64,000 nt of DNA, taken from positions 868,001 to 932,000 of the forward strand of contig NZ_CP132204.1 of NCBI RefSeq assembly GCF_030718995.1, written 5' to 3'. Below, one piece after another: positions 18,030 through 26,015 of the stretch. The position numbers and the translations under genes were made by a program. A model generated the notes under the pieces. The model saw only the letters and a program-made list of their open reading frames with translations. It had not been told where the DNA came from and did no database searches. The stretch is from Arthrobacter oryzae. Lineage in GTDB: Bacteria > Actinomycetota > Actinomycetes > Actinomycetales > Micrococcaceae. Position 1 is the stretch's first letter. Each line of letters starts with the position of its first letter.

Positions 18030-19274
18030 ATGAGCCCGTCGAAGGCCCCGCCCGAGATCCTCACCATTGACGGCACCGAGGTTCGCATTTCGAGTCCGGA
18101 CAAGGTGGTGTTCCCCGAGCCCGGGCTGACGAAGCTGGACCTGGTGCGCTACTACCTCGCTGTCGCGGACGGCGCACTGCGCGGCGCCGGCGGCCGGCCG
18201 ATGGTGCTCAAGCGCTTCCCGAAGGGCATCGACGCCGAGCCGTTCTTCCAGAAGCGCGTGCCCGAAAACCACCCCGGCTTCATCGAGACGGCAACACTGC
18301 ACTACGCGTCCGGGACGTCGGCCGAAGAGGCCGTCATCCGGGATGCCGCCGGCCTGGCGTGGGTGGTCAACCTTGGCTGCCTGGACCTCAACCCGCACCC
18401 CGTGCGCGCCGAGGACCTCGAGCACCCCGACGAGCTGCGGGTGGACCTTGATCCGATGCCGGGGGTCGACTGGTCGCAGATCGTCGACGTCGCCTATGTT
18501 GCGCGGGAGGTGCTCGGCGACGTCGGGCTCGCGGGGTGGCCGAAGACGAGTGGATCACGCGGACTCCACATCCTGGTGCGCATCGCGCCGCAGTGGTCAT
18601 ACCGCGACGTGCGGCTGGCCGCCGAGGCCCTGGCCCGCGAGGTGGAGAACCGCGCCCCCGGCCTGGCCACCGCGCGGTGGTGGAAGGAGGAGCGCGGCGA
18701 GAGTGTGTTTGTCGACTTCAACCAGAACGCCAAGGACCGCACCGTAGCCTCGGCGTATTCGATCCGGCCCCTGCCCGATGCCCGGGTCTCGACACCCCTG
18801 GCCTGGGACGAGGTCCGCTCCACCCGGCCGGAACAGTTCACGGTGCTGACGGTGCCCTCGCGTTTCGCGGAAGTGGGCGACCCCCACACCGGGATCGACG
18901 ACGCGCCGGGCTCCCTCGACGGGCTCCTCGCACTGGCGGCCGAACTCGGGCCCGCCGAGAAACCGCCGCGCAGCGGTGACGGCTCCGGCCGCCGGCAGTC
19001 CGTGATGCCGCTCATCGAGGTGGCCCGCACCAGGACCAAGCCTGAGGCGCTCGAAGCGCTGGATCAGTGGAAGACCCGGCATGCCGACCTGGTCCCAGGC
19101 CTGCATCCCGCCGATGTGCTCGTCGACGGAATGCGCGGATCGAGCTCGCTCTGGTACCGGGTGCGGGTGAACCTGCAGCACATCCCCGAAGCGGAGCGTC
19201 CGCCGCAGGAGGAGCTCATTGCCGACTATGACCCGTGGGCCGGCAAGGAATGGCCGGGGCGTCCGGGCTCCTGA
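18030..19274 (+). CDS. LigD-type polymerase domain protein (NHEJ primase-polymerase)
   Basis: A 414-residue stand-alone homologue of the polymerase domain of mycobacterial LigD. The catalytic acidic pair lies in RVDLDPMPG, followed by TSGSRGLHILVRI, and FVDFNQNAKDRTVASAYSIR contains conserved residues of the fold. Such enzymes fill gaps with ribonucleotides at double-strand breaks and need a separate ligase. No Ku or ligase gene is nearby. The C-terminus after about residue 310 is an extra segment ending in a helical RTRTKPEALEALDQWKTRH stretch. A TAGCGT box ends six bases before the ATG, so translation is probably leaderless. It interrupts the purine block. Confidence 0.88.
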   Translation: MSPSKAPPEILTIDGTEVRISSPDKVVFPEPGLTKLDLVRYYLAVADGALRGAGGRPMVLKRFPKGIDAEPFFQKRVPENHPGFIETATLHYASGTSAEEAVIRDAAGLAWVVNLGCLDLNPHPVRAEDLEHPDELRVDLDPMPGVDWSQIVDVAYVAREVLGDVGLAGWPKTSGSRGLHILVRIAPQWSYRDVRLAAEALAREVENRAPGLATARWWKEERGESVFVDFNQNAKDRTVASAYSIRPLPDARVSTPLAWDEVRSTRPEQFTVLTVPSRFAEVGDPHTGIDDAPGSLDGLLALAAELGPAEKPPRSGDGSGRRQSVMPLIEVARTRTKPEALEALDQWKTRHADLVPGLHPADVLVDGMRGSSSLWYRVRVNLQHIPEAERPPQEELIADYDPWAGKEWPGRPGS

Positions 19275-19317
19275 TGCAGGAGACACGCAAAGTGCCCGTC
19301 AGCGCAGATGCGCGTCG

Positions 19318-19515
19318 TCAGCCTCGCGACGAACGTTGGCCGCCGAAGCCCGGCAGGCCGTGGACCCAGCGCGAGAAGCGGCCCGGGACATGCTCCCGGT
19401 CTGCGGGCAGGTAGAAGTCCGGATCCGTTCCGCCTCCGAGGGGGAGGTAGAACTCCTGGACTGAAGGTGCCGCCGTCTGTGCCGGTGCAACCGGCGTTGT
19501 GTCCTGCTGGTACAT
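19318..19515 (-). CDS. Small hypothetical protein, 65 residues
   Basis: I do not recognise this protein. The case for a real gene is a near-perfect ribosome site, GGAGGAGG, five bases before the ATG at 19515, and a composition (EFYLPLGGGTDPDFYLPADREHVPGRF) unlike a random reverse frame. It contains a doubled FYLP motif and an arginine-rich tail, with no signal peptide or membrane helix. It is divergent from urate oxidase and lies next to operator C, so it could be regulated with the purine genes. Function unknown. Confidence 0.55.
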   Translation of the reverse strand: MYQQDTTPVAPAQTAAPSVQEFYLPLGGGTDPDFYLPADREHVPGRFSRWVHGLPGFGGQRSSRG

Positions 19516-19552
19516 CTGATCCTCCTCCGAGGTGGTTGGTCACGCTCTCAAG

Positions 19553-19577
19553 ATTCCGCAAAATGGAAAATAACTTT
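19553..19577 (-). promoter_or_regulatory. Putative operator C of the purine regulon
   Basis: Read on the minus strand it begins AAAGTTATTTTC and ends GCGGAAT. It shares AAAGTTA and TTTC with operators A and B, and TTCC/GGAA give short inverted arms. It lies 38 bases upstream of the small divergent gene and about 300 bases upstream of urate oxidase. Confidence 0.45.
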
Positions 19578-19751
19578 TGCTATGTGAAATAGCCTAGAGC
19601 CCGGCCCGACGGTTCGTCAATGGTTCGCGAGGCCGCCGGTCACAATCGGATTTTTCAATGAGTGATGTACACCACGGCGAAGCTCGGCTACGCTTTAAAC
19701 CAACTCGTGGCGTAGGTCACGTAACCTGGGAGCAGCAGGCAGGGTCGTAAT

Positions 19752-19783
19752 GAGCTGGCGTCATTGGATGCCGGCTCTTTTTT
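19752..19783 (+). terminator. Intrinsic terminator in urate oxidase leader
   Basis: GAGCTGGCGTC and GATGCCGGCTC form an 11-pair stem (two G-T wobbles) with loop ATTG, followed directly by six T. It points toward urate oxidase, yet no rightward gene precedes it, since the neighbouring small gene is on the other strand. It may attenuate the uricase leader or end a short unannotated RNA. Confidence 0.65.
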
Positions 19784-19836
19784 GTTGGGTCGGCTCCATC
19801 AGAAACGCGTGGGTAACACGCGCTTAATTTCAATGA

Positions 19837-19852
19837 TGGAACCTTGGTTCCA
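19837..19852. promoter_or_regulatory. Perfect palindrome before urate oxidase, probable regulator site
   Basis: TGGAACC and GGTTCCA are seven-base arms around TT. It ends 24 bases before the start codon. A related site with 14 of 16 identical bases lies at 23440-23455 before an NCS1 permease. IclR-family regulators of allantoin genes bind palindromes of similar size, and an IclR gene lies at 25.1 kb. Confidence 0.55.
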
Positions 19853-19876
19853 CATCACGGAAGTTGGGAACAGACC

Positions 19877-20785
19877 ATGAGCAGCAAAATCATCCTCGGC
19901 CAGAACCAGTACGGCAAGGCCGAAGTCCGGGTCGTCAAGATCACCCGCGACACCGACCGCCACGAGATCGAAGACCTGAACGTCACCTCGCAGCTCCGCG
20001 GTGACTTCGCCGCCGCCCACCTCGAAGGCGACAACAGCCACGTCGTGGCCACGGACACGCAGAAGAACACCATCTACGCGTTTGCCCGGGAAGGCGTCGG
20101 ATCCCCGGAGGCCTTCCTCCTGCGGCTGGGCGAGCACTTCACGTCCAGCTTCGACTGGGTCAGCGGGGGCCGCTGGGAAGCCGAGTCCTACAGCTGGGAC
20201 CGGATCCAGGCCCACGGCGCCGAGCACGACCATTCCTTCGTGCGCAATGGCCAGGAGGTCCGCACGGCGGTGCTGGTCCGCGACGGCGCGGCAACGCACC
20301 TCATCTCGGGCCTGAAGGACCTCACCGTCCTCAAGTCCACCCAGTCCGGCTTCGTCGGCTACCCGCGTGACAAGTACACCACCCTGCCGGAAACCACGGA
20401 CCGCATCCTGGCCACGGATGTCTCCGCGCGCTGGCGCTTCAACGCCAACACGGACTTCACATCGCTCGACTTCAACAAGAGCTACGAAGACGTCAAGAGC
20501 CTGCTGCTGGAGGGCTTCACCGAGAAGTACTCGCACGCCCTGCAGCAGACCCTGTTCGACATGGGCGCCAAGGTCCTGGAAGCGCACAGCGAGATTGACG
20601 AGATCAAGTTCTCGATGCCCAACAAGCACCACTTCCTGGTGGACCTCTCGCCGTTCGGCCTCGACAACCCCAACGAGGTCTTCTTTGCCGCAGACCGTCC
20701 GTACGGCCTGATCGAGGCCACGGTCCAGCGCGAGGACGCCGCCCCGGCGGACATCGCCTGGTCCGGCATCGCCGGCTTCTGCTAA
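19877..20785 (+). CDS. uox: Urate oxidase (uricase)
   Basis: A 302-residue cofactor-free uricase converting urate and oxygen to 5-hydroxyisourate. YGKAEVRV (Lys14) and TDTQKNTIYAFA (Thr61) carry the catalytic Lys-Thr pair. QSGFVGYPRDKYTTLPET, ARWRF and the C-terminal NPNEVFFAADRPYGLIEATV are further family signatures, and the length is normal. The ATG at 19877 follows GGGAA by about six bases. The genes for HIU hydrolase and OHCU decarboxylase are not in the window. The next gene on the strand is an NCS2 permease, but an inverted-repeat element and tandem duplications lie between them. Confidence 0.96.
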   Translation: MSSKIILGQNQYGKAEVRVVKITRDTDRHEIEDLNVTSQLRGDFAAAHLEGDNSHVVATDTQKNTIYAFAREGVGSPEAFLLRLGEHFTSSFDWVSGGRWEAESYSWDRIQAHGAEHDHSFVRNGQEVRTAVLVRDGAATHLISGLKDLTVLKSTQSGFVGYPRDKYTTLPETTDRILATDVSARWRFNANTDFTSLDFNKSYEDVKSLLLEGFTEKYSHALQQTLFDMGAKVLEAHSEIDEIKFSMPNKHHFLVDLSPFGLDNPNEVFFAADRPYGLIEATVQREDAAPADIAWSGIAGFC

Positions 20786-20819
20786 GCGGCCAGTAGCGGG
20801 CCCAGCCCACCCCGCACCG

Positions 20820-20888
20820 CCGGAGTTTTTGTCCAGATATCGAGGCTTGAGCACGCTCAAAGGCCCATTATCTGGACAAAAACTCCGG
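20820..20888. repeat. Inverted-repeat element, copy 1
   Basis: Arms of 20 bases (20820-20839 and 20869-20888) are perfectly complementary and begin CCGGAGTTTTTGTCCAGATA; the 29-base loop contains a small TTGAG/CTCAA hairpin. The same 18-base core arms recur at 62253-62317 with an unrelated loop. It lies between urate oxidase and the NCS2 permease and might act as a terminator or be a small mobile palindrome. Confidence 0.8.
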
Positions 20889-20916
20889 CCCAGGCACACC
20901 CAAACGATTCACAACT

Positions 20917-20991
20917 GTTAGCCAGACACCGTTAGCCAGACAAAGACGTCTGCCATGAACACCAAGAAAGTCTGCCATGAACACCAAGAAG
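20917..20991 (+). repeat. Two tandem duplications at the NCS2 permease start
   Basis: GTTAGCCAGACA occurs at 20917 and 20931. A 22-base unit starting GTCTGCCATGAACACC occurs at 20948 and 20970 with one mismatch. The second duplication copies the start codon, giving an out-of-frame ATG at 20955 and the real one at 20977. There is no recognisable ribosome site before either. Confidence 0.85.
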
Positions 20992-22482
20992 AAAACGGCT
21001 GCTGCATCGGCCGCCACCGGCCGCAAGCAGTCCGACCGCCCCGAAGACCAGCGGCTGCCACTCGGAAGCACCTTCGCCTACGGCTTCCAGCACGTCCTCA
21101 CCATGTACGGCGGCATCATCGCCCCGCCGCTGATCATCGGCGCAGCCGCCGGAATGTCCTCGCAGGACATCGGCCTGCTGATTGCAGCCTGCCTCTTCGT
21201 CGGCGGCCTGGCCACCATCCTGCAGACCATCGGCATTCCCTTCTTCGGGTCCAAACTGCCGCTGGTCCAGGGCGTCTCCTTCGCCGGGGTTTCCACCATG
21301 GTGGCGATTGTCCACGGCGGCGGCGGAATCCAGGCGGTCTTCGGCTCGGTCATTGCAGCTTCCCTGATCGGCCTGCTCATCACCCCGCTGTTCTCCAAGA
21401 TCATCCGCTTCTTCCCGCCGGTGGTCACGGGTACAGTCATCACCACCATCGGACTGACCCTGATGCCGGTCGCGGCCAACTGGGCCATGGGCGGCAACAG
21501 CAAGGCACCGAACTACGGCAGCATGGCCAACATCGGCCTGGCCGCAGCCACCATGGCGATCGTGCTGCTCCTGAGCAAGGTGGGCAACGCCGCAATCTCC
21601 CGGCTTTCGATCCTGCTGGCCATGGTGCTTGGCACGCTGATTGCCTTCGTCTTCGGCATGGCTGATTTTTCCAAGGTGGGCCAGGGCGAGATCGTCGCGT
21701 TCCCCACCCCCTTCGCGTTCGGTCCGCCCACCTTCGAGATTGCCGCGATCATCTCCATGTTGATCGTCATCCTGGTGACGCTCACCGAGACCTCCGCCGA
21801 CATCATTGCCGTGGGCGAGATCGTGGGCACGAAGGTTGACTCCAAGCGCATCGGCGACGGGCTGCGGGCCGACATGCTCTCCAGCGCCATCTCGCCCCTG
21901 TTCAACTCCTTCACCCAGAGCGCCTTCGCCCAGAACGTGGGCCTGGTGGCCATCACGGGCGTCAAGAGCCGCTTTGTGGTCAGCGCCGGCGGCCTCATCC
22001 TGGTGATCCTGGGCCTGCTGCCGGTTCTTGGCCGGGTGGTCGCAGCGGTGCCGACTCCCGTCCTGGGCGGTGCCGGCGTCGTACTCTTTGGAACGGTTGC
22101 CGCCAGCGGCATCCGGACACTGGCCAAAGTGGAGTACAAGAACAACATGAACCTGATCATCGTGGCGGCGTCCATCGGCTTCGGCATGATCCCGATCGCT
22201 GCGCCGGCGTTCTATGACAAGTTCCCGTCCTGGTTCGGCACCATCTTCCACTCGGGCATCAGCTCGGCCGCCGTCATGGCCATCCTGCTGAACCTGCTCT
22301 TCAACCACCTCAAGGCCGGCAACTCCGAGAACCAGTCGGTCTTCGTGGCCGGCACGGGCCGCGTGGTCCGGGAGGAGGACCTCAAGTGCCTGGCCCACGG
22401 CGACCGCTTCGAAGACGGCAAGCTGATCGACTGCGACGGCAAGGAAGTCCCGGTGGAGTCGTCGTCGAAATCTGATCACTAA
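20977..22482 (+). CDS. NCS2 xanthine/urate permease
   Basis: A 501-residue NCS2 transporter with about fourteen hydrophobic segments. QHVLTMYGGIIAPPLIIG in the first helix, QTIGIPFFGSKLPLVQGVSFA and the TETSADIIAVGEIVGTK signature place it with xanthine and urate permeases (PbuX/PucJ type). The N-terminal 20 residues are Lys and Ala rich. Its position next to urate oxidase suggests urate or xanthine as substrate. The start is the ATG at 20977; an earlier ATG at 20955, made by a 22-base duplication, is out of frame and would give an unrelated peptide. No ribosome site is visible. Confidence 0.9.
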   Translation: MNTKKKTAAASAATGRKQSDRPEDQRLPLGSTFAYGFQHVLTMYGGIIAPPLIIGAAAGMSSQDIGLLIAACLFVGGLATILQTIGIPFFGSKLPLVQGVSFAGVSTMVAIVHGGGGIQAVFGSVIAASLIGLLITPLFSKIIRFFPPVVTGTVITTIGLTLMPVAANWAMGGNSKAPNYGSMANIGLAAATMAIVLLLSKVGNAAISRLSILLAMVLGTLIAFVFGMADFSKVGQGEIVAFPTPFAFGPPTFEIAAIISMLIVILVTLTETSADIIAVGEIVGTKVDSKRIGDGLRADMLSSAISPLFNSFTQSAFAQNVGLVAITGVKSRFVVSAGGLILVILGLLPVLGRVVAAVPTPVLGGAGVVLFGTVAASGIRTLAKVEYKNNMNLIIVAASIGFGMIPIAAPAFYDKFPSWFGTIFHSGISSAAVMAILLNLLFNHLKAGNSENQSVFVAGTGRVVREEDLKCLAHGDRFEDGKLIDCDGKEVPVESSSKSDH

Positions 22483-22501
22483 GCGCGCAGACCGCCACAA
22501 G

Positions 22502-22560
22502 AAGCGCGAACGGACAGTTGCGGCCCCTTTCCGAAGGGCCGCAACTGTCCGTTCGCGCTT
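22502..22560. terminator. Long perfect hairpin after NCS2 permease
   Basis: Arms of 25 bases (22502-22526 and 22536-22560) pair perfectly around a nine-base loop; the arm begins AAGCGCGAACGG. It lies 20 bases after the permease stop and 27 before the RpiR start. There is no long T tract, so it may be a strong-stem terminator or a repeat element. Confidence 0.55.
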
Positions 22561-22586
22561 TGCGTGGGCTGTGAGACGGTTGTTTC

Positions 22587-23411
22587 ATGAGGATCGATGA
22601 ACGAATCGAACGGCAGTATGCGGAGCTCAGCCCCCAGGAGCAGAAAGCCGCAGACACGCTCCTGGACCGCCTGGGCGACCTCGCCGTCTACAACGCCGCT
22701 GAACTGGCCAGGCTGAGCGGTGTTTCCAAAGCGACCATGAGCCGGCTGTTCCGGCGGCTCGGCTTCGAGGATTTTAACGAGGTCAAGGAGCACACCCGGT
22801 CCATCCGTTCCAGCGGCATGCCGCTGGGTCCGCAGTCATCCGACGGCGGCCTGGCCGCCCACCTGGCGCAGGAGCAGGAAAACCTGCGCCGGCTGGCTGA
22901 ATCGCTCGACGAGGACAAGCTCTCGGAGGCCGGCAACAAACTCGCCGGCGCCGGAACGGTGCTGCTGCTCGGCTTCCGCAACAGCTACCCCGTGGCGCTG
23001 CACTTCCGGCAGCAGCTCCTTCAGTGCCGCCCGGGCGTTTCCCTGGCGCCGCAGCCGGGCCAGAGCCTGGGCGAAGAACTGGCGGGACTGGGACCGGGGG
23101 ACGCGGCGGTTCTGTTCGGCTTCCGACGGCGGCCCGCCGGGTTCCGCAAGATCCTCCAGGCCGCATCGGCCACCGGGGCAACAGTCATCCTGATCGGTGA
23201 TCCGAGCGCACGCCGGCTGGCCGCCGACGCCACCATGTGGCTCGAGTGCCCGGTGGACGGTACCCACGCCTTTGACAGCTACGCCGCGGCCATGAGCCTG
23301 GTGAGCGTCCTGGCAAACGGCGTGCTCATCGCACTGGGACGCAGCGGCCGCGACCGGGTCCGCGAGGTCACGGGCATGTTTGACACCCTCGGCGAGATCG
23401 AGGCGAAGTAA
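22587..23411 (+). CDS. MurR/RpiR family transcriptional regulator
   Basis: A 274-residue regulator. The N-terminal RpiR-type HTH spans about residues 1-77 with VYNAAELARLSGVSKATMSR as the recognition part. A SIS domain follows from about residue 110 (GTVLLLGFRNSYPVALHFRQQL), which binds a phosphorylated or small metabolite ligand. It lies between the NCS2 and NCS1 permease genes on the same strand, so it probably controls purine or allantoin transport. The ATG at 22587 has little leader before it. It is a candidate binder of the AAAGTTATTTC elements, but the sequence alone cannot assign it. Confidence 0.88.
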   Translation: MRIDERIERQYAELSPQEQKAADTLLDRLGDLAVYNAAELARLSGVSKATMSRLFRRLGFEDFNEVKEHTRSIRSSGMPLGPQSSDGGLAAHLAQEQENLRRLAESLDEDKLSEAGNKLAGAGTVLLLGFRNSYPVALHFRQQLLQCRPGVSLAPQPGQSLGEELAGLGPGDAAVLFGFRRRPAGFRKILQAASATGATVILIGDPSARRLAADATMWLECPVDGTHAFDSYAAAMSLVSVLANGVLIALGRSGRDRVREVTGMFDTLGEIEAK

Positions 23412-23439
23412 ACAGGATTTGTTGCGCCGGAAACAGCTT

Positions 23440-23455
23440 TGAAACATTGGTTCCA
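23440..23455. promoter_or_regulatory. Site related to the uricase palindrome
   Basis: TGAAACATTGGTTCCA matches the perfect palindrome before urate oxidase at 14 of 16 bases; the right half is intact and the left half degenerate. It lies 60 bases upstream of the NCS1 permease start. Confidence 0.45.
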
Positions 23456-23514
23456 TCTAATTGAAAGCGTGAAACGGCCGGATCGGCGGCTGTCCCAATC
23501 TTTCTGAGGAACCC

Positions 23515-25089
23515 ATGACAGACTCCGCAATGGCCGCAGCCCCGGTTGACGCGCCCGCCCGCACCGGCCAGCTCCCCGAGTACGATCCCCGGCTCAGCAA
23601 CGAGGACCTGGTCCCCCTGAAGAACCAGCGCTGGACCAGCTACAACCTGTTCGCCTTCTGGATGTCGGACGTCCACAGCATCGGCGGCTACGTCACGGCG
23701 GGAAGCCTCTTCGCACTGGGCCTGGCCAGCTGGCAGGTCCTCGTGGCCCTGCTGGCCGGCATCGTCATCGTCAATATCTTCTGCAACCTCGTGGCCAAGC
23801 CCAGCCAGCTGACCGGTGTCCCGTACCCCGTCATCAACCGGGCCGTCTTCGGCGTCAAGGGCGCCAACATCCCGGCCATCATCCGCGGGCTCATCGCAGT
23901 GGCCTGGTACGGCGTCCAGACGTTCCTCGCCTCCGAGGCCCTGGTCATCGTCTTCCTCAAGTTCTTCCCCGGCATGGCACCGCTGTACGACGTTGAACAG
24001 AACGGATTCCTGGGCCTCTCCGCCTTGGGCTGGATCTGCTACGGCATCCTCTGGGTGGCCCAGGCCGCCCTCTTCTGGAACGGCATGGAAAGCATCCGCA
24101 AGTTCATCGACTTCGCCGGCCCCGCCGTCTACGTGGTCATGCTGATCCTCGCGATCTACCTCGTCTCCAAAGCGGGCATCGGCAACATCAGCCTGAACCT
24201 GTCCAGCGGTCCGCCACTGGACTTCGCGGCCTCCATCCCCGTCATGATCTCCGCCATCGCCCTGGTGGTGTCCTACTTCTCCGGCCCGATGCTCAACTTC
24301 GGCGACTTCGCCCGCTACGGCAAGAGCTACAAGGCGGTCAAGAAGGGCAACTTCCTGGGCCTGCCGGTGAACTTCCTGTTCTTCTCGCTCCTGACCGTCA
24401 TCACGGCGTCCGCCACCATTCCGGTGTTCGGCCGCCTCATCACGGACCCTGTCAAGACGGTCCAGGAAATCGACACCGTCTTCGCCGTGCTGCTGGGCGG
24501 ACTGACCTTCGTCATCGCCACCGTGGGCATCAACATCGTGGCCAACTTCATCTCGCCGGCGTTCGACTTCTCCAACGTCAGCCCGCAGAAAATCAGCTGG
24601 CGGGCAGGCGGCATGATTGCCGCCGTCGGCTCCGTCATCCTGACCCCGTGGAACTGGTACTCCAACAACGACGCCATCCATTACACCCTCGGTGTTCTGG
24701 GCGCCTTGATCGGCCCGCTGTTCGGCATCCTGATCGCCGGGTACTACGTGGTGAGCCGTCAGAAAGTCTGGGTGGACGACATGTACACGCTGAAGACCAC
24801 CGGCCGGTACTGGTTCCGGAACGGCTACAACCCGAACGCAGTCAAGGCCGTTGCCATCAGCGGCGCCATCTCCATCGCCTCCGTGCTGATTCCCAAGATC
24901 CTTCTCGACACCGGCGCCACCGCGGTGAACGCCACCTGGATCGGCAACTACAGCTGGTTCCTCGGCTGCGCACTCGGTTTCGTCGTCTTCCGCGCCCTGG
25001 AGCGCCGGTCCCCGATGATCTCGCTCGAACCCGCCGCCGGGGGCGGCACGGTCAGCGACGGCACTCTCAGCGACAGCCGCCCGCTGTAG
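23515..25089 (+). CDS. NCS1 family purine/allantoin permease
   Basis: A 524-residue NCS1 permease, the third in the window. YDPRLSNEDLVPLKNQRW precedes WMSDVHSIGGYVTAGSLFALGL in the first helix, and GVPYPVINRAVFGVKGANIPAIIR and NFGDFARYGKSY follow. Helix count is about twelve. The ATG at 23515 follows GAGGA by about five bases. It is preceded by a degenerate copy of the palindrome found before urate oxidase and follows the RpiR gene by about 100 bases. It is convergent with the IclR gene, with an 18-base-arm hairpin between. Allantoin is a plausible substrate; uracil or cytosine cannot be excluded. Confidence 0.9.
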   Translation: MTDSAMAAAPVDAPARTGQLPEYDPRLSNEDLVPLKNQRWTSYNLFAFWMSDVHSIGGYVTAGSLFALGLASWQVLVALLAGIVIVNIFCNLVAKPSQLTGVPYPVINRAVFGVKGANIPAIIRGLIAVAWYGVQTFLASEALVIVFLKFFPGMAPLYDVEQNGFLGLSALGWICYGILWVAQAALFWNGMESIRKFIDFAGPAVYVVMLILAIYLVSKAGIGNISLNLSSGPPLDFAASIPVMISAIALVVSYFSGPMLNFGDFARYGKSYKAVKKGNFLGLPVNFLFFSLLTVITASATIPVFGRLITDPVKTVQEIDTVFAVLLGGLTFVIATVGINIVANFISPAFDFSNVSPQKISWRAGGMIAAVGSVILTPWNWYSNNDAIHYTLGVLGALIGPLFGILIAGYYVVSRQKVWVDDMYTLKTTGRYWFRNGYNPNAVKAVAISGAISIASVLIPKILLDTGATAVNATWIGNYSWFLGCALGFVVFRALERRSPMISLEPAAGGGTVSDGTLSDSRPL

Positions 25090-25095
25090 CGGCGG

Positions 25096-25139
25096 CCGCC
25101 GTCGAACTCGCCGACGTGACGCGGCGAGTTCGACGGCGG
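25096..25139. terminator. Bidirectional hairpin between NCS1 permease and IclR gene
   Basis: Perfect 18-base arms (25096-25113 and 25122-25139), beginning CCGCCGTCGAACTCGCCG, enclose an eight-base loop. It fills the gap between two convergent genes and could end transcription from both. Confidence 0.6.
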
Positions 25140-25143
25140 GAGG

Positions 25144-25899
25144 TCAGCCTTGGTTGAGCTCGTCGGAGATTGCCTGGGCTGCTTCGCGCAGGAGCGGGAT
25201 GGCGCGTTCGGCGAAGGACTGGTCCACGCGGGACACCGGCCCGGACACCGAGATGGCCGTGGGCGTCGGCGCGTTGGGGACGGCCATCGCAAAGCAGCGG
25301 ACCCCGATCTCCTGCTCTTCCTCATCAATGGAGTAACCGCGTTCCCGGATCAGCTTCAGGTCCAGCAGGAGGGAATCGATGTCGCCGATGCTCTTGGGCG
25401 TGGGCGTGGGCATGCCGCTGCGCTGGACGATCCCGCGGACGGTCTCGTCATCCAGCTGGGCCAGGATCGCCTTGCCGACGCCGGTGGCATGGGTGTGTGC
25501 GCGGCGGCCCACCTCGGTGAACATGCGCATGGAATGCAGGGACGGCACCTGGGCCACGTAGATGACCATGTCCGAGTCCAGCACGGCCATGTTGGAGGTC
25601 TCCCCCAGCCGGTCCACGAGAGATTTGAGCTGCGGCCGGGCCAGGGCGCCGAGCTGCTTGTTGGCGCCTTCGCCAAGCCGGATGAGCCGCGGACCGAGGG
25701 CATAGCGCCGGTTGGGCAGCTGGCGGATGTAGCCCAGCGTGACCAGGGTACGCAGCAGGCGGTGGATGGTGGGGAGCGGCAGATCGGTGGAGGATGAGAG
25801 CTCGCTGAGCGTGACGTCCCCGCCGGCATCAGTGATCAGTTCCAAAAGTTCGAAGACGCGCTCAACTGACTGCACGCCTCCCGGGGCTTTTTCAGCCAT
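25144..25899 (-). CDS. IclR family transcriptional regulator
   Basis: A 251-residue IclR regulator. The winged helix covers about residues 8-75 (QSVERVFELLELI, then LSELSSSTDLPLPTIHRLLRTL). The effector domain follows with THATGVGKAILAQL and GYSIDEEEQEIGVRCFA, containing the usual Cys and Glu positions. AllR, which senses glyoxylate and allantoin in E. coli, belongs to this family. The ATG at 25899 has AGGAG about ten bases upstream; a TTG at 25932 is a weaker option. It is divergent from the malic enzyme-malate synthase operon and is a likely local repressor of glyoxylate and allantoin genes. Confidence 0.9.
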   Translation of the reverse strand: MAEKAPGGVQSVERVFELLELITDAGGDVTLSELSSSTDLPLPTIHRLLRTLVTLGYIRQLPNRRYALGPRLIRLGEGANKQLGALARPQLKSLVDRLGETSNMAVLDSDMVIYVAQVPSLHSMRMFTEVGRRAHTHATGVGKAILAQLDDETVRGIVQRSGMPTPTPKSIGDIDSLLLDLKLIRERGYSIDEEEQEIGVRCFAMAVPNAPTPTAISVSGPVSRVDQSFAERAIPLLREAAQAISDELNQG

Positions 25900-26015
25900 A
25901 ACCGTGGTCTCCTGCGGTATTGATTCCGACAACTCTTATCCACATCGTGAAAAAAATTGCTTAGAAGACCCAAGATACAGCACGCATCGTTCTCCGTCGA
26001 TGTTCAACCGGGGGC

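Larger units (their letters stand above)
19516..19876. promoter_or_regulatory. Control region and possible attenuated leader of urate oxidase
   Basis: These 361 bases hold operator C at 19553, a possible GlxR-like site with core GTGGCGTAGGTCAC at about 19707, a rightward intrinsic terminator at 19752, and a perfect palindrome at 19837. CTACGC and GCGTAG between 19688 and 19716 could form a further stem. No open frame with a start signal is apparent. Confidence 0.5.

Noticed and set aside
19680..19783. Possible tRNA or SRP RNA in the uricase upstream region
   Set aside because: No cloverleaf or TTCGA-type T loop and no SRP core could be assembled; only a terminator and one short stem are supported.
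20955..21665. Alternative gene from the first ATG of the duplicated start region
   Set aside because: The frame is Arg/Pro/His-rich without hydrophobic helices, whereas the +1-shifted frame from 20977 encodes a full NCS2 permease.
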